Shown: in pieces, positions 15,989 to 24,940 of the stretch
Layout: the number at the start of each line of letters is the position of its first letter
Numbering within the stretch: the first letter of the stretch is position 1
Assembly (NCBI RefSeq): GCF_000215935.2
Contig: NZ_AFNU02000001.1
Coordinates: forward strand, 434,001-498,000
Source of the DNA: Haloplasma contractile SSD-17B
Lineage (GTDB): Bacteria; Bacillota_I; Bacilli_A; Haloplasmatales; Haloplasmataceae
Reading direction: 5' to 3'
DNA length: 64,000 nt
Translations under genes and position numbers: made by a program
Notes under the pieces: model-generated
The model's database searches: none
The model's input: the letters and a program-made list of their open reading frames with translations, nothing else
What the model was told of the DNA's origin: nothing

Positions 15989-16300
15989 ATGGAACGGAAA
16001 TTTGTGCGATATTTAATGATTGGTATCATTTTTTTCATTGGTCTTTCGATGGGAACCTCTTTTAGTCCAACAAATTCAGCAAAAGATGTTCAAGAAAAAG
16101 CAAAAGAATTTGAAGATGATATTACAAACCCAGATACGGATTTTGAACCAGTAAATCCCTATGAAAATCAAACCGGTGAACCTATAAAACATAATTTTTA
16201 TACATCACTAGCTAAAGATGGAGAGTACCTCGTAAAAAAGACCGTTGAATTTGTTTTTGAGAAGAGTGACGACCTTTTAAGAATTATTTTTGATTCATAA
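15989..16300 (+). CDS. yqxA: YqxA (DUF3679)-like membrane-anchored protein
   Basis: 103 residues. A short basic N-terminus and one membrane segment (RYLMIGIIFFIGLSMGTSF) are followed by an acidic extracytoplasmic stretch and an amphipathic C-terminus (NFYTSLAKDGEYLVKKTVEFVFEK). The size, layout and position between spoIIP and lepA match YqxA of Bacillus, whose function is unknown; the similarity is weak. ATG 15989 follows AAGGAG; a TTG one codon earlier is less likely. A terminator follows. Confidence 0.6.
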   Translation: MERKFVRYLMIGIIFFIGLSMGTSFSPTNSAKDVQEKAKEFEDDITNPDTDFEPVNPYENQTGEPIKHNFYTSLAKDGEYLVKKTVEFVFEKSDDLLRIIFDS

Positions 16301-16305
16301 TAGAC

Positions 16306-16333
16306 AGAGCCCAGTCTAAATTGGGCTCTTTTT
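16306..16333 (+). terminator. Terminator after yqxA
   Basis: AGAGCCCA / TGGGCTCT with an 8-base loop and TTTTT. It separates the gpr-yqxA unit from lepA. Confidence 0.9.
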
Positions 16334-16364
16334 CATTAAAAATGACTATTTTTGTAAGATATGT

Positions 16365-16393
16365 TTGAAAAAGAGTCACAAATGATGTAAAAT
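16365..16393 (+). promoter_or_regulatory. Sigma-A promoter of lepA
   Basis: TTGAAA (16365-16370), 17-base spacer, TAAAAT (16388-16393). It is 35 bases before the lepA ATG. Confidence 0.75.
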
Positions 16394-16428
16394 GATTGTG
16401 TTTCACATTTATGAATGGAGTGACTAAA

Positions 16429-18264
16429 ATGAGTAGTGAAAACTTTGATTTTGATAAACTAAAAGAGCGACAAAAATATATACGTAACTTTTCGATCATT
16501 GCTCATATCGACCATGGGAAGAGTACGTTAGCTGATCGTATCTTAGAGCGCACAAATGCAATCGAATCGCGTGAGATGATGAATCAGTTACTAGACTCTA
16601 TGGATTTAGAACGTGAAAGAGGAATTACGATTAAATTAAATGCTGTGCAATTAAGCTATACAGCTAAAGATGGAAATGAATACACGTTTCACTTAATTGA
16701 TACTCCAGGTCATGTTGACTTTACTTATGAAGTATCAAGATCGTTAGCTGCATGTGAAGGTGCCATTTTAGTCGTTGATGCTGCTCAGGGTGTAGAGGCT
16801 CAGACGCTTGCAAACGTATATTTAGCATTAGACAACGATTTGGAGATTGTACCAGTTATTAATAAAATTGATTTACCTAGCGCAGATCCTGATAAAGCAA
16901 AAGAAGAAATTGAAAATGTAGTAGGCTTGCCTGCTGATGATGCCGTGTTAGCATCTGCTAAAAATGGGATTGGAATTGAAGATTTATTAGAACGTATTGT
17001 AGAAGTTGTTCCTGCACCTCTAGGAGATCCAAAAGCGCCACTTCAAGCTATGGTGTTTGACTCATTTTTTGATCCTTATCGTGGTGTAATTCCTTCTATA
17101 AGAATCGTAAACGGGACCATTAGAAAAGGTGACCGTATCAGGTTAATGCAATCTGGGGCAGAGTATGAAGTAAATGAAGTTGGAATCCATACACCTAAGG
17201 AAGTAAAACGGGACTATTTGACAGCTGGTGATGTAGGTTATTTAGCAGCATCCGTAAAATCGGTGAAGAATGTTCGAGTAGGTGACACGATTACGAAGGT
17301 AGAGAATCCTGCTAAAGAACCATTACCAGGATATCGTAAAATGAACCCAATGGTTTATTGTGGATTGTTCCCAATTGATTCATCAAAATATACAGATCTT
17401 CGAGATGCACTTGAACGTTTACAATTAAACGACTCATCACTTGTATTTGAACCAGAAACATCTCAAGCATTAGGGTTTGGTTTTAGAACAGGTTTCCTTG
17501 GATTACTCCATATGGAAATTATTCAAGAACGTTTAGAGCGTGAATTTAATTTAGATTTAATTGCGACTGCACCATCAGTAATCTATAAAGTAACGTTAAA
17601 TGATGGAACAGTAATAACGGTTGATAATCCATCACAGATGCCAGAGCAAAAGGATTATCAGGACATAGAAGAACCGTATGTAAGAGCATCGGTGATCACA
17701 CCAAACGATTATGTAGGTCCTGTAATGGAGTTATGTCAGAAAAAACGCGGTGATTTTGTTAATATGAAATACCTAGATGATATTCGGGTAAGTATTGAAT
17801 ATAAAATACCGCTGTCTGAGATTGTATATGATTTCTTTGATAAACTTAAATCAAATACAAAAGGATATGCATCACTCGATTATGAACTAATTGGTTATAG
17901 ATCATCGAACCTTGTTAAAATGGACATTTTACTGAATGCTGAAATAGTGGATGCGTTAAGTGTAATCGTTCACCGTGACTTTGCCTATGAACGTGGAAAG
18001 TCAATCACTGCAAAAATGAAAGAACTGATCCCACGACAACAATTTGAAGTACCTGTACAAGCTGCTATTAATAATAAAGTAATTGCAAGAAGCACGATTA
18101 AAGCTCTACGTAAAAACGTACTTGCAAAATGTTATGGTGGAGATATTTCGCGTAAGAAGAAACTACTCGAGAAACAAAAAGAAGGAAAGAAACGTATGAA
18201 GTCCGTAGGAAGCGTAGAAGTACCTCAAGAAGCGTTTATGGCGGTTCTTTCAGTAGATGAGTAG
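16429..18264 (+). CDS. lepA: Elongation factor 4 (LepA)
   Basis: 611 residues, family length. LepA is a translational GTPase that binds the ribosome and aids initiation or back-translocation. G1 [10 protein letters not shown]2 region RERGITIK, G3 DTPGH, G4 NKID and G5 SAKNG are present. They are followed by EF-G-like domains II-V and the LepA-specific C-terminal domain ([27 protein letters not shown]). ATG 16429 has GGAG eight bases upstream. It has its own promoter and terminator. hemN and hrcA, which follow in B. subtilis, are not here. Confidence 0.98.
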   Translation: MSSENFDFDKLKERQKYIRNFSIIAHIDHGKSTLADRILERTNAIESREMMNQLLDSMDLERERGITIKLNAVQLSYTAKDGNEYTFHLIDTPGHVDFTYEVSRSLAACEGAILVVDAAQGVEAQTLANVYLALDNDLEIVPVINKIDLPSADPDKAKEEIENVVGLPADDAVLASAKNGIGIEDLLERIVEVVPAPLGDPKAPLQAMVFDSFFDPYRGVIPSIRIVNGTIRKGDRIRLMQSGAEYEVNEVGIHTPKEVKRDYLTAGDVGYLAASVKSVKNVRVGDTITKVENPAKEPLPGYRKMNPMVYCGLFPIDSSKYTDLRDALERLQLNDSSLVFEPETSQALGFGFRTGFLGLLHMEIIQERLEREFNLDLIATAPSVIYKVTLNDGTVITVDNPSQMPEQKDYQDIEEPYVRASVITPNDYVGPVMELCQKKRGDFVNMKYLDDIRVSIEYKIPLSEIVYDFFDKLKSNTKGYASLDYELIGYRSSNLVKMDILLNAEIVDALSVIVHRDFAYERGKSITAKMKELIPRQQFEVPVQAAINNKVIARSTIKALRKNVLAKCYGGDISRKKKLLEKQKEGKKRMKSVGSVEVPQEAFMAVLSVDE

Positions 18265-18288
18265 TAAACTAAATAAAATGAACTAAGG

Positions 18289-18323
18289 ACACATTGTGAT
18301 GAACTGACACAGTGTGTTTTTTT
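18289..18323 (+). terminator. Terminator after lepA
   Basis: ACACATTGTG / CACAGTGTGT stem with one mismatch, followed by TTTTTTT. Confidence 0.85.
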
Positions 18324-18416
18324 ATGTTTTATTAATTATCAAAATATCAAACAGATTATTATTACTCATTTACACCTCAATCAATATGGGAACACCTAGT
18401 CTCAGCAAATATTTTA

Positions 18417-18695
18417 ATGATCATTACATTAATAGTTGTCACGTTCATACTGGTAACGTTAGGTTCTTTAATTAAAAATTATCATTTAATGACAACCATT
18501 AACTACTTTCTATACTTATTAACAGTATTTATATTCATAATTATTCATGATTATGAAGAACCGCTTTTGTATGATCTATTCATGCCACTTTTATCGGAAT
18601 ATAACTTTCTAACGCTTTTAATTACTATAGCTATTTTGTTTACACTTGATCAGTTTACAATATATCTAATTAAAAACAAATTGGATTTCACCTAA
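18417..18695 (+). CDS. Small hypothetical membrane protein
   Basis: 92 residues from ATG 18417 with three predicted membrane segments, and an acidic loop between the second and third (HDYEEPLLYDLFMPLLSEY). I do not recognise the family. No good Shine-Dalgarno precedes the ATG. The frame stays open upstream to 18336 with protein-like codons (for example TPQSIWEHLVSANIL) but no ATG, GTG or TTG, so the true start may be lost or unusual. It may be a remnant. A GC-rich hairpin follows. Confidence 0.4.
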   Translation: MIITLIVVTFILVTLGSLIKNYHLMTTINYFLYLLTVFIFIIIHDYEEPLLYDLFMPLLSEYNFLTLLITIAILFTLDQFTIYLIKNKLDFT

Positions 18696-18708
18696 GATTA
18701 TTCATACA

Positions 18709-18742
18709 AAAAGGGATTGCATTCTAATTGCAATCCCTTGAT
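18709..18742 (-). terminator. Hairpin after the small membrane protein gene
   Basis: AAGGGATTGCA / TGCAATCCCTT around 18711-18739 is a perfect 11-bp stem. The T run lies on the minus strand (CCCTTTTTG), so it would stop leftward transcription best, although no leftward gene is seen to its right. Confidence 0.65.
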
Positions 18743-19345
18743 TATAGTTCTGACTTAAAAAGATGAATCTTACCCGCTGACTACTCATTGTGATCAGAAC
18801 CTGTACTTTATTTAAGTAAACACTCTGTGTCTTTATACTTATTAATACGAAATTATAACAATATACGATGTCAAATTATGTCGACAACACCTAATCGACA
18901 TAATACAACAGAATTTTATCTAAATTTTAATAAGCATTTTTCTCCTACAGACATATAGTAATAGTGAAGGAATTTTTAACATGAACAGGATAAATTAAAA
19001 TGTGAAATAACACGAACTATATTTAGTAGAATTAATATATATATGTAAAAAACTGAATTATTGATCTATAAACATTGTAACTAATTGTATGTTCAGTAAT
19101 ATAAATAATATGAATGTACTAAATTAATTCCTTGAATACTCCGCGATTCTTCATTTTAATTGAATGGCGGCCATTTTGCTTTACTAATTGGTTAATTTCT
19201 AGCAGCACTATGATTGAGTAAAATCATCATTTTGATGTTTAGATTGCTAAAAATTAAAAAAAGGTATCAATAAATAATTGAATAAAATCCTTCACTATTT
19301 CACAAATAGTTAAGAATATTTTACCATGATAATGAGAGTGAGATT
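18743..19345. other. Gene-free stretch before spoVK
   Basis: No coding region seen on either strand. It holds the TGTCGA palindrome at 18875-18904 and a short palindrome AATGGC-G-GCCATT at 19163-19175. I found no convincing promoter for spoVK. Confidence 0.6.
18875..18904. promoter_or_regulatory. TGTCGA palindrome, copy 1 (Spo0A-box-like)
   Basis: ATTATGTCGA (18875-18884) and TCGACATAAT (18895-18904) are a perfect 10-bp inverted repeat with a 10-base spacer. The core is close to the Spo0A box TGTCGAA. Related copies lie at 36809-36844 and 38301-38347 and in front of spo0A. Confidence 0.5.
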
Positions 19346-20182
19346 ATGGATATTTTATATAATGAAAAATTTAATGAATTTAAAGATCGGTATTTTCCTA
19401 ATATAATTGGCCTTAAAAATGTACTACATGAATTGTTTTCCATTTACTGCATGATTCAAATTAATGGAGTAAAGGAAGGATTTAAAATAAAGAATAAAAA
19501 ACAAGCATTAAATATGGTGTTCTATGGAAACCCTGGGACTGGTAAAACAACGATTGCAAGAAAGGTAGCTCATTTGCTGAAAGACTTAAACTATCTTAGT
19601 CGCGGCCATTTAGTCGAAATTGATCGAAGTGATTTGATTGGTGAATACGTTGGTCAGACTACGATTAAAACGAAGAAGGTATTACAAGAGGCAAAGGGTG
19701 GTATATTATTTATAGATGAAGCCTACAGTTTATATAATAATGAATTTGTCGATTATGGAAATGAAGCGATTGATATTATGCTTAAGTTTGTAGAGGATAA
19801 CCATGAGGATATAGTTGTAATATTAGCTGGCTATAAAGAGAAAATTACTGAGATGCTAGACAATAACAAGGGACTATCATCTCGTTTTCCTATTCAAATA
19901 GAATTTAAGGATTATAAAGTTGATGATCTTTATAAAATTTTTATCCAACTAATTGAAGAAAATGAATATTTGCTAGATAAAAAAGCTGAAAAATCAATTT
20001 ATACGCTTTTAAAAAATAAAGCACTTGAAAATAGCAATCAATTATTATCAAATGGCAGATATATTAGGAATTTAACAGAACATATCATTAGAAAACACGA
20101 TATGAGAGTATATCTTTTAAACAAGTTAACATTAAATGATTTAAAACTTATCACAGATGAAGACATAAAGGTACAAATATAA
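19346..20182 (+). CDS. spoVK: Stage V sporulation protein K, AAA+ ATPase
   Basis: 278 residues. It is a CbxX/CfqX-type AAA+ ATPase of the SpoVK group, needed for mature spores in B. subtilis. Walker A is GNPGTGKTT (residues 61-69), Walker B GGILFIDEAYSLY, sensor 1 and arginine-finger region VVILAGYKEKITEMLDNNKGLSSRFP, and the C-terminal lid NGRYIRNLTEHIIRKHDMR. The exact partner is unknown. The Shine-Dalgarno before ATG 19346 is weak (GAGAGTGAG). The gene stands alone between two gene-poor stretches; promoters for sigma-E or sigma-K could not be placed. Confidence 0.85.
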   Translation: MDILYNEKFNEFKDRYFPNIIGLKNVLHELFSIYCMIQINGVKEGFKIKNKKQALNMVFYGNPGTGKTTIARKVAHLLKDLNYLSRGHLVEIDRSDLIGEYVGQTTIKTKKVLQEAKGGILFIDEAYSLYNNEFVDYGNEAIDIMLKFVEDNHEDIVVILAGYKEKITEMLDNNKGLSSRFPIQIEFKDYKVDDLYKIFIQLIEENEYLLDKKAEKSIYTLLKNKALENSNQLLSNGRYIRNLTEHIIRKHDMRVYLLNKLTLNDLKLITDEDIKVQI

Positions 20183-20271
20183 TTACATAGATATTGGGAT
20201 TGTAGAGTGATGAAGTTTAAGTTAGAATAACAACGGTGAATATAAACAGATTTAAAATAACTGTATAAATA

Positions 20272-20317
20272 AAAAAAGCAAGTAAATCCTAAGAAGAGGA
20301 ATTACTTGTTTTTTTTG
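20272..20317 (-). terminator. Bidirectional terminator between spoVK and lexA
   Basis: CAAGTAAATCC (20279-20289) pairs with GGAATTACTTG (20298-20308), with an A run before and an eight-T run after, so it serves both convergent genes. Confidence 0.85.
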
Positions 20318-20332
20318 TTGTTTCTAGTATAG

Positions 20333-20947
20333 TTAACTCATAAATCTAAATAAACCAACTACTTTTCCAATTATTTTACAGTGTTTAAGTAAGATTGGTT
20401 CGTAGTCATCGTTTTCAGGTTGTAACCTGATATGGTCTTTTTCTTTATAAAATGTCTTAACGGTTACTTCTCCCTCTTCATTCATAGCGACAACGATTTC
20501 TCCATTACGCGCTACATCTGTTTTATTAATTAAAATTTGATCGCCGTCATGTATTCCGGCATTAATCATACTATCGCCAGATACAGTTAATAAAAAGACA
20601 GCTTCGTTTGATTTTACATACGAAGTAGGAATAGGGAAGTAGTCAGTCGTGTGTTCAATAGCCTCTATTGGATTACCGGCAGTAACTTTACCAAGTACGG
20701 GAATATGAATGAGATCCTGATTAAAGTGATTTGTATCATGTACAATTGATAATCCACGTGATTTTGAAGGGTCTTTATGTAAATAGCCCTTATCAATTAA
20801 TTTTTGTAACTGAGAATGAACTGAAGCACTAGATGATAGTGAAACTGCTTTACCAATTTCACGAACACTAGGTGGATATCCCTGTTCATTTAAATATTCC
20901 ATTATGAATCCCAAAATTTCTTCTTGTTTTTCTGATAATTTATTCAT
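20333..20947 (-). CDS. lexA: LexA repressor
   Basis: 204 residues. LexA represses SOS genes and cleaves itself when RecA is activated. An N-terminal winged helix (residues 1-65; YPPSVREIGKAVSLSSSASVHSQL) is followed by the S24 peptidase domain with the Ala90-Gly91 cleavage site (VTAGNP), Ser126 in SGDSM and Lys164 in TVKTF. The recognition helix reads SASVHSQLQKL rather than the B. subtilis SSTVHGHLARL, so the operator may differ. The gene is preceded by an 8-7-8 palindrome that may be this operator. yneA, normally divergent from lexA, is absent; tkt lies further on as in B. subtilis. Confidence 0.96.
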   Translation of the reverse strand: MNKLSEKQEEILGFIMEYLNEQGYPPSVREIGKAVSLSSSASVHSQLQKLIDKGYLHKDPSKSRGLSIVHDTNHFNQDLIHIPVLGKVTAGNPIEAIEHTTDYFPIPTSYVKSNEAVFLLTVSGDSMINAGIHDGDQILINKTDVARNGEIVVAMNEEGEVTVKTFYKEKDHIRLQPENDDYEPILLKHCKIIGKVVGLFRFMS

Positions 20948-21308
20948 CGTATCACCTTGTTTTATTATTTAATTTCATACGAAAGTTAATTCCTTTCGTA
21001 ATATGGTAGATAATGTTAAAATAAATAAGAAATGTCCTAATTAAATATTATCATATTTTTACCATATAATCAAACAAATGTTCACTAGAAACAAAATTCT
21101 TCTAATTGTTAGTGAAGAGAATATGAAATTAGCTTATAATCACATTGTTTGATGACGGTTCTAAACTTTCCCAGTTTTTAAAGTACGAGAGTTGCGGTGG
21201 CATGTAGCAACAGATTTTGTTTACTCTACACTTAAAAATAAGTCGACATCATACTTGTTATGGTTTATTAGTCTGAGGTTGTTTTGATCACTAAGATAAA
21301 CGAACTCT
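20948..21308. other. Gene-free stretch upstream of lexA
   Basis: Holds the palindrome at 20978-21000. Otherwise nothing coding seen; the segment from 21001 to 21308 has no ORF with a ribosome site. Confidence 0.6.
20978..21000. promoter_or_regulatory. Possible LexA operator
   Basis: Perfect palindrome TACGAAAG-7-CTTTCGTA, 31 bases upstream of the lexA start codon. It does not match the usual Gram-positive LexA box (GAAC-4-GTTC). Confidence 0.5.
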
Positions 21309-21369
21309 TTAAAAAAGAAAAACCCACTACGTTAATAGTGGGTTAAAAGCCAACCTTCTCTTGGCTTTT
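21309..21369 (-). terminator. Double terminator after the ferredoxin gene
   Basis: Two perfect hairpins in a row: AAAAGCCAA / TTGGCTTTT (21345-21369) and AACCCACTA / TAGTGGGTT (21321-21344). The second is followed on the minus strand by TTTTTCTTTTTT. Confidence 0.85.
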
Positions 21370-21376
21370 TGATTAA

Positions 21377-21544
21377 TTATTCTTCTATGATACAATCTAC
21401 TGGGCATGCGTCTTCACACGCTGCACAATCAATACACACCTCAGGATCAATTACATAGATATCCCCTTCATCAATACAGTCAACAGGGCATACTGCTGCA
21501 CAAGAGCCGCATGCGATACAAGTATCTGTTATCTTTCTTGGCAT
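21377..21544 (-). CDS. 2[4Fe-4S] ferredoxin
   Basis: 55 residues. It is a small clostridial-type ferredoxin carrying low-potential electrons in the cytoplasm. Two clusters are complete: CIACGSCAAVCPVDC and CIDCAACEDACPVDC, each CxxCxxCxxxCP. The start MPRKITDT is typical, and AAGGAGGAAT precedes ATG 21544. The gene is monocistronic, between lexA and tkt on the opposite strand to tkt, and has a double terminator. Its redox partners are not visible here. Confidence 0.95.
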   Translation of the reverse strand: MPRKITDTCIACGSCAAVCPVDCIDEGDIYVIDPEVCIDCAACEDACPVDCIIEE

Positions 21545-21697
21545 ATCATATTCCTCCTTCTCTCAAATTCATTGATAATTTTAACATAATTTTCAAAAAA
21601 TATATATATAAATTTATATTTTTTTAAAAATAACTTAAAATATATCCTGAAATATTATATAATCTTAAATGGCAAAATATTACTTGGAGGTAAAAAA

Positions 21698-23674
21698 ATG
21701 ATTCAAAAACAAGCAATTGACGCAATTCGTGTATTAGGTATCGATGGAATTAACAAAGCAAACAGTGGTCACCCAGGAATTGTACTAGGTGCAGCACCTA
21801 TGACTTACACATTATTTACTAAACAACTTCGCGTAAATCCTAGTGTATCTGAGTGGGTAAACCGTGACCGTTTTGTGTTAGCGGCAGGACATGGTTCTAT
21901 GTTGCTTTACACAATGCTTCATCTATCAGGATTCAATGTATCAATTGATGATATTAAGGAATTCAGACAGTTGGGAAGCAAGACACCGGGACATCCTGAA
22001 TATGGTCATACAGAAGGTGTAGATGCTACAAGTGGTCCATTAGGGCAAGGGATACCTACAGCAATGGGTATGGCTATGGCTGAACGTTTTTTAGCCGAAA
22101 AGTATAACAAAGACGATATAGAGATATTTGATCATTATACATATGCTTTATGTGGTGATGGTGACCTTATGGAAGGTGTAACATCAGAAGCATCGTCGCT
22201 TGCAGGGCATTTAGGTCTTGGTAAATTAATCGTGCTTTATGATTCAAATGACATTTCATTAGATGGAGAAACGGACATATCTTTTACTGAGAATGTTATG
22301 AAAAAATATGAAGCATATGGATGGCATGTTGTTCTTGTTGAGGATGGTACAGACCCTGAAGCGATTAATAAAGCGATTGAGGAAGCAAAGCAAGTAACTG
22401 ACAAACCATCTATGATTGAGATAAAAACAGTTATTGGTTATGGTGCTCCACTTCAAGGTACGCATAAAGTTCATGGTGCACCTCTTGGCGAAGAGGGAGC
22501 AGTTAAAGCGAAAGAAGTGTATGGTTGGAAACATGATGCTTTCCATGTACCAGAAGAAGTTTACAACCACTTTAATCAAGAGGTAAATGAACGTGGAACA
22601 AATGCTTATACAGAGTGGGAACAAAAACTTAATGCGTATAAGGAAAAATATCCAGAAGATTATAAAGAGTTATCAAAATTATTTAATAAAGAGTTACCGG
22701 TAGATTTAGAAGAGGTACTACCTAAATTTGAACTAGGTTCAAACGAGGCAACTCGTGCAAGCAGTGGTAAGTGTATTAACGCGATTGCAAAAGTAATGCC
22801 TAACTTCTTAGGAGGATCAGCAGATCTAGCCGGATCAAATAAGACTAATATTGACGGAGAAGGCGTATACGGTAAAGATTCTTTTAAAGATCGTAATATT
22901 TATTTTGGAGTACGTGAATTCTCTATGGCTTGCATGTTAAACGGTATGAGTTTACATAGTGGACTTCGAGTATTCGGTGCTACTTTCTTTGTATTCAGCG
23001 ATTACTTAAAGCCAGCCGTTCGTTTATCTGCGCTGATGAATCAGCCAATAATCTATGTATTAACGCATGATAGTATTGCAGTAGGAGAAGATGGACCAAC
23101 CCATCAACCAGTCGAGCAACTTGCAATGCTACGTTCAATTCCTAATGTACAGGTAATTCGTCCAAGTGACGGTAACGAAACAGCTGCAGCATGGAATTTA
23201 GCATTACAGACTACTGACCGTCCTACAGTGCTTGTATTAACCCGTCAAGGTGTTAAAACGGTAACGGAATCTAACTTTGAAAATGTTAAAAAAGGTGCCT
23301 ATATATTAAGAGAAGCAAAGGACAAAGCTAATATTGACGGTATCCTAATTGCCTCTGGTTCTGAATCTGAATTAGTGGTTGATGCTAAAGAAACCTTAGA
23401 AAAAGATGGATTAAGTATTCGCGTAGTAAATATGCCATGTGTTAATCGATTTGATGAGCAACCTACGGAATACAAGGAAGAAGTATTACCAAGTGATGTA
23501 CGTAAACGTATATATGTAGAAATGGGTACTGAGTATGGTCTTTATAAATACGTAGGACTTGATGGTAAAGTAATGGGTGTTAACACATTTGGAGCATCAG
23601 GTGTAGGAAATCAAGTAATAGAAGAATACGGATTCACCGTAGAGAACGTTGTGGAAGAGTTTAAAAAATTATAA
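21698..23674 (+). CDS. tkt: Transketolase
   Basis: 658 residues, family length. It transfers two-carbon ketol units in the pentose phosphate pathway using thiamine diphosphate. The TPP-binding part ([44 protein letters not shown]), the pyrimidine domain ([15 protein letters not shown]) and [19 protein letters not shown] are present. TTGGAGG precedes the ATG. A TATAAT lies at 21658-21663 with a poor -35. yneF follows in the same direction, an order shared with B. subtilis. Confidence 0.97.
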   Translation: MIQKQAIDAIRVLGIDGINKANSGHPGIVLGAAPMTYTLFTKQLRVNPSVSEWVNRDRFVLAAGHGSMLLYTMLHLSGFNVSIDDIKEFRQLGSKTPGHPEYGHTEGVDATSGPLGQGIPTAMGMAMAERFLAEKYNKDDIEIFDHYTYALCGDGDLMEGVTSEASSLAGHLGLGKLIVLYDSNDISLDGETDISFTENVMKKYEAYGWHVVLVEDGTDPEAINKAIEEAKQVTDKPSMIEIKTVIGYGAPLQGTHKVHGAPLGEEGAVKAKEVYGWKHDAFHVPEEVYNHFNQEVNERGTNAYTEWEQKLNAYKEKYPEDYKELSKLFNKELPVDLEEVLPKFELGSNEATRASSGKCINAIAKVMPNFLGGSADLAGSNKTNIDGEGVYGKDSFKDRNIYFGVREFSMACMLNGMSLHSGLRVFGATFFVFSDYLKPAVRLSALMNQPIIYVLTHDSIAVGEDGPTHQPVEQLAMLRSIPNVQVIRPSDGNETAAAWNLALQTTDRPTVLVLTRQGVKTVTESNFENVKKGAYILREAKDKANIDGILIASGSESELVVDAKETLEKDGLSIRVVNMPCVNRFDEQPTEYKEEVLPSDVRKRIYVEMGTEYGLYKYVGLDGKVMGVNTFGASGVGNQVIEEYGFTVENVVEEFKKL

Positions 23675-23735
23675 TTAATTGTTATGTTCACTATTAAACT
23701 GTGATATAATTGGGTAAAAAAGGAGGTATTATAAA

Positions 23736-23963
23736 ATGGAACCATTGTGGTTAGTAATCGTACTAATTGTTGTAGCATTAATTGTAGGAGTAATTTTAGG
23801 ATTTTTAATAGCACGTAGGTACATGGTTAAATATCTTAAAGAAAATCCACCGATTTCAGAAGACATGATTCGCGTTATGATGAGTCAAATGGGGCAAACT
23901 CCTTCAGAGAAAAAAGTGCGCCAAGTTATGCGATCAATGAACGGTCAAATAGGAAAAAAATAA
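23736..23963 (+). CDS. yneF: YneF family (UPF0154) small membrane protein
   Basis: 75 residues. One N-terminal membrane segment ([22 protein letters not shown]) is followed by a conserved cytoplasmic tail ([38 protein letters not shown]). This tail is the UPF0154 signature; the function is unknown. AAAGGAGG precedes the ATG. It sits after tkt, as in Bacillus. Confidence 0.92.
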   Translation: MEPLWLVIVLIVVALIVGVILGFLIARRYMVKYLKENPPISEDMIRVMMSQMGQTPSEKKVRQVMRSMNGQIGKK

Positions 23964-23996
23964 TCAAAATATAAACAAAAACAATGTAATAAAAAA

Positions 23997-24048
23997 AGCC
24001 TATCATGATATCAACTCTCGTTCAGGAGTTAATCATGATAGGTTTTTA
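23997..24048 (+). terminator. Terminator after yneF
   Basis: CCTATCATGAT / ATCATGATAGG (23999-24009 / 24032-24042) with an inner stem ACTC/GAGT. T run follows on the plus strand, and a matching A run on the other side lets it serve plsY too. Confidence 0.9.
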
Positions 24049-24106
24049 TTTAATCACTCATTCTTCATAGTGTACTTATTTTCCAATTTATTTAATATAG
24101 AATCTT

Positions 24107-24793
24107 TTATTTGTTTTTCTTTTGTCCAATTTTAGATTCTGTTCCTTTTATAAGTCGTTTATAGTTAGGAATGTGTCTTATAACGATAAATAGGACAAGT
24201 AAGAATGTAATGATTTGTAGTGGTAAATTTGTATTGATGTCAAACGTTAACTCCCTTTCTCGTTCTATATGTGGTAATTGATCGATAAAAAGAGTTGTTA
24301 TGAAGATAAACATTGCACCCACAGTTGATGCTACTGATACGTAGCGTGTTGTCTTTGCTAATAGAACAAAAAAGATTAACCCTATAAAAACAACGAACGG
24401 TTGATAGAATAATAAAATTCCAGCACTTGTTGCGACTGCTTTACCGCCTTTAAAATTAGCGAAGATAGGGAACACATGACCAATAACCGCAAAAATACCG
24501 TAGAATAATGGATCAATACTATTTATTTCAAGGCCGAACAGTGAAAGGCTCAAACCTGTATTAATACCTAGTAAATCGACTAAAAGAATGACAACGCCAC
24601 CTTTTAAAATGTCCATTAATCCAACAATTGACCCAAGTTTCTTTCCAAGCACCCTAATTGCATTTGTACCACCTAAATTTCCACTTCCATGTTTACGGAT
24701 GTCTATACCTCGAAACAATTTTCCGATGATTAATCCAGATGGTATAGAGCCAAATAAATAGGCAATAAAAAAATAAAAAACTTGTAAAAACAT
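24107..24793 (-). CDS. plsY: Acyl-phosphate:glycerol-3-phosphate acyltransferase PlsY
   Basis: 228 residues. PlsY starts phospholipid synthesis by acylating glycerol-3-phosphate from acyl phosphate in the membrane. Conserved loops are GSIPSGLIIGK, HGSGNLGGTNAIRVLG, the glycine-rich GHVFPIFANFKGGKAVATSAG and RHIPNYKRLIKGTE. About five membrane segments are seen. The C-terminus is somewhat extended (ERERELTFDINTNLP loop). AGGAGGTAA precedes the ATG. It is divergent from parE, which also neighbours plsY in B. subtilis. Confidence 0.95.
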   Translation of the reverse strand: MFLQVFYFFIAYLFGSIPSGLIIGKLFRGIDIRKHGSGNLGGTNAIRVLGKKLGSIVGLMDILKGGVVILLVDLLGINTGLSLSLFGLEINSIDPLFYGIFAVIGHVFPIFANFKGGKAVATSAGILLFYQPFVVFIGLIFFVLLAKTTRYVSVASTVGAMFIFITTLFIDQLPHIERERELTFDINTNLPLQIITFLLVLFIVIRHIPNYKRLIKGTESKIGQKKNK

Positions 24794-24940
24794 AGTATTT
24801 ACCTCCTAGGTATTTTCGTAATGATTATATCATATCGTGTTATAGTTTGGTAGTCAAAGTAAAAAAATAACATAAAATCTATATTTTTATGTTAAAATAA
24901 TATATAATCGTATCGTAGAGAACGAAAGGGTGAGTCAAAA

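Noticed and set aside
15986-16300. yqxA-like ORF as the frameshifted second half of spoIIP
   Set aside because: It has its own ribosome site and membrane anchor and none of the SpoIIP amidase motifs; it fits YqxA by position and layout.
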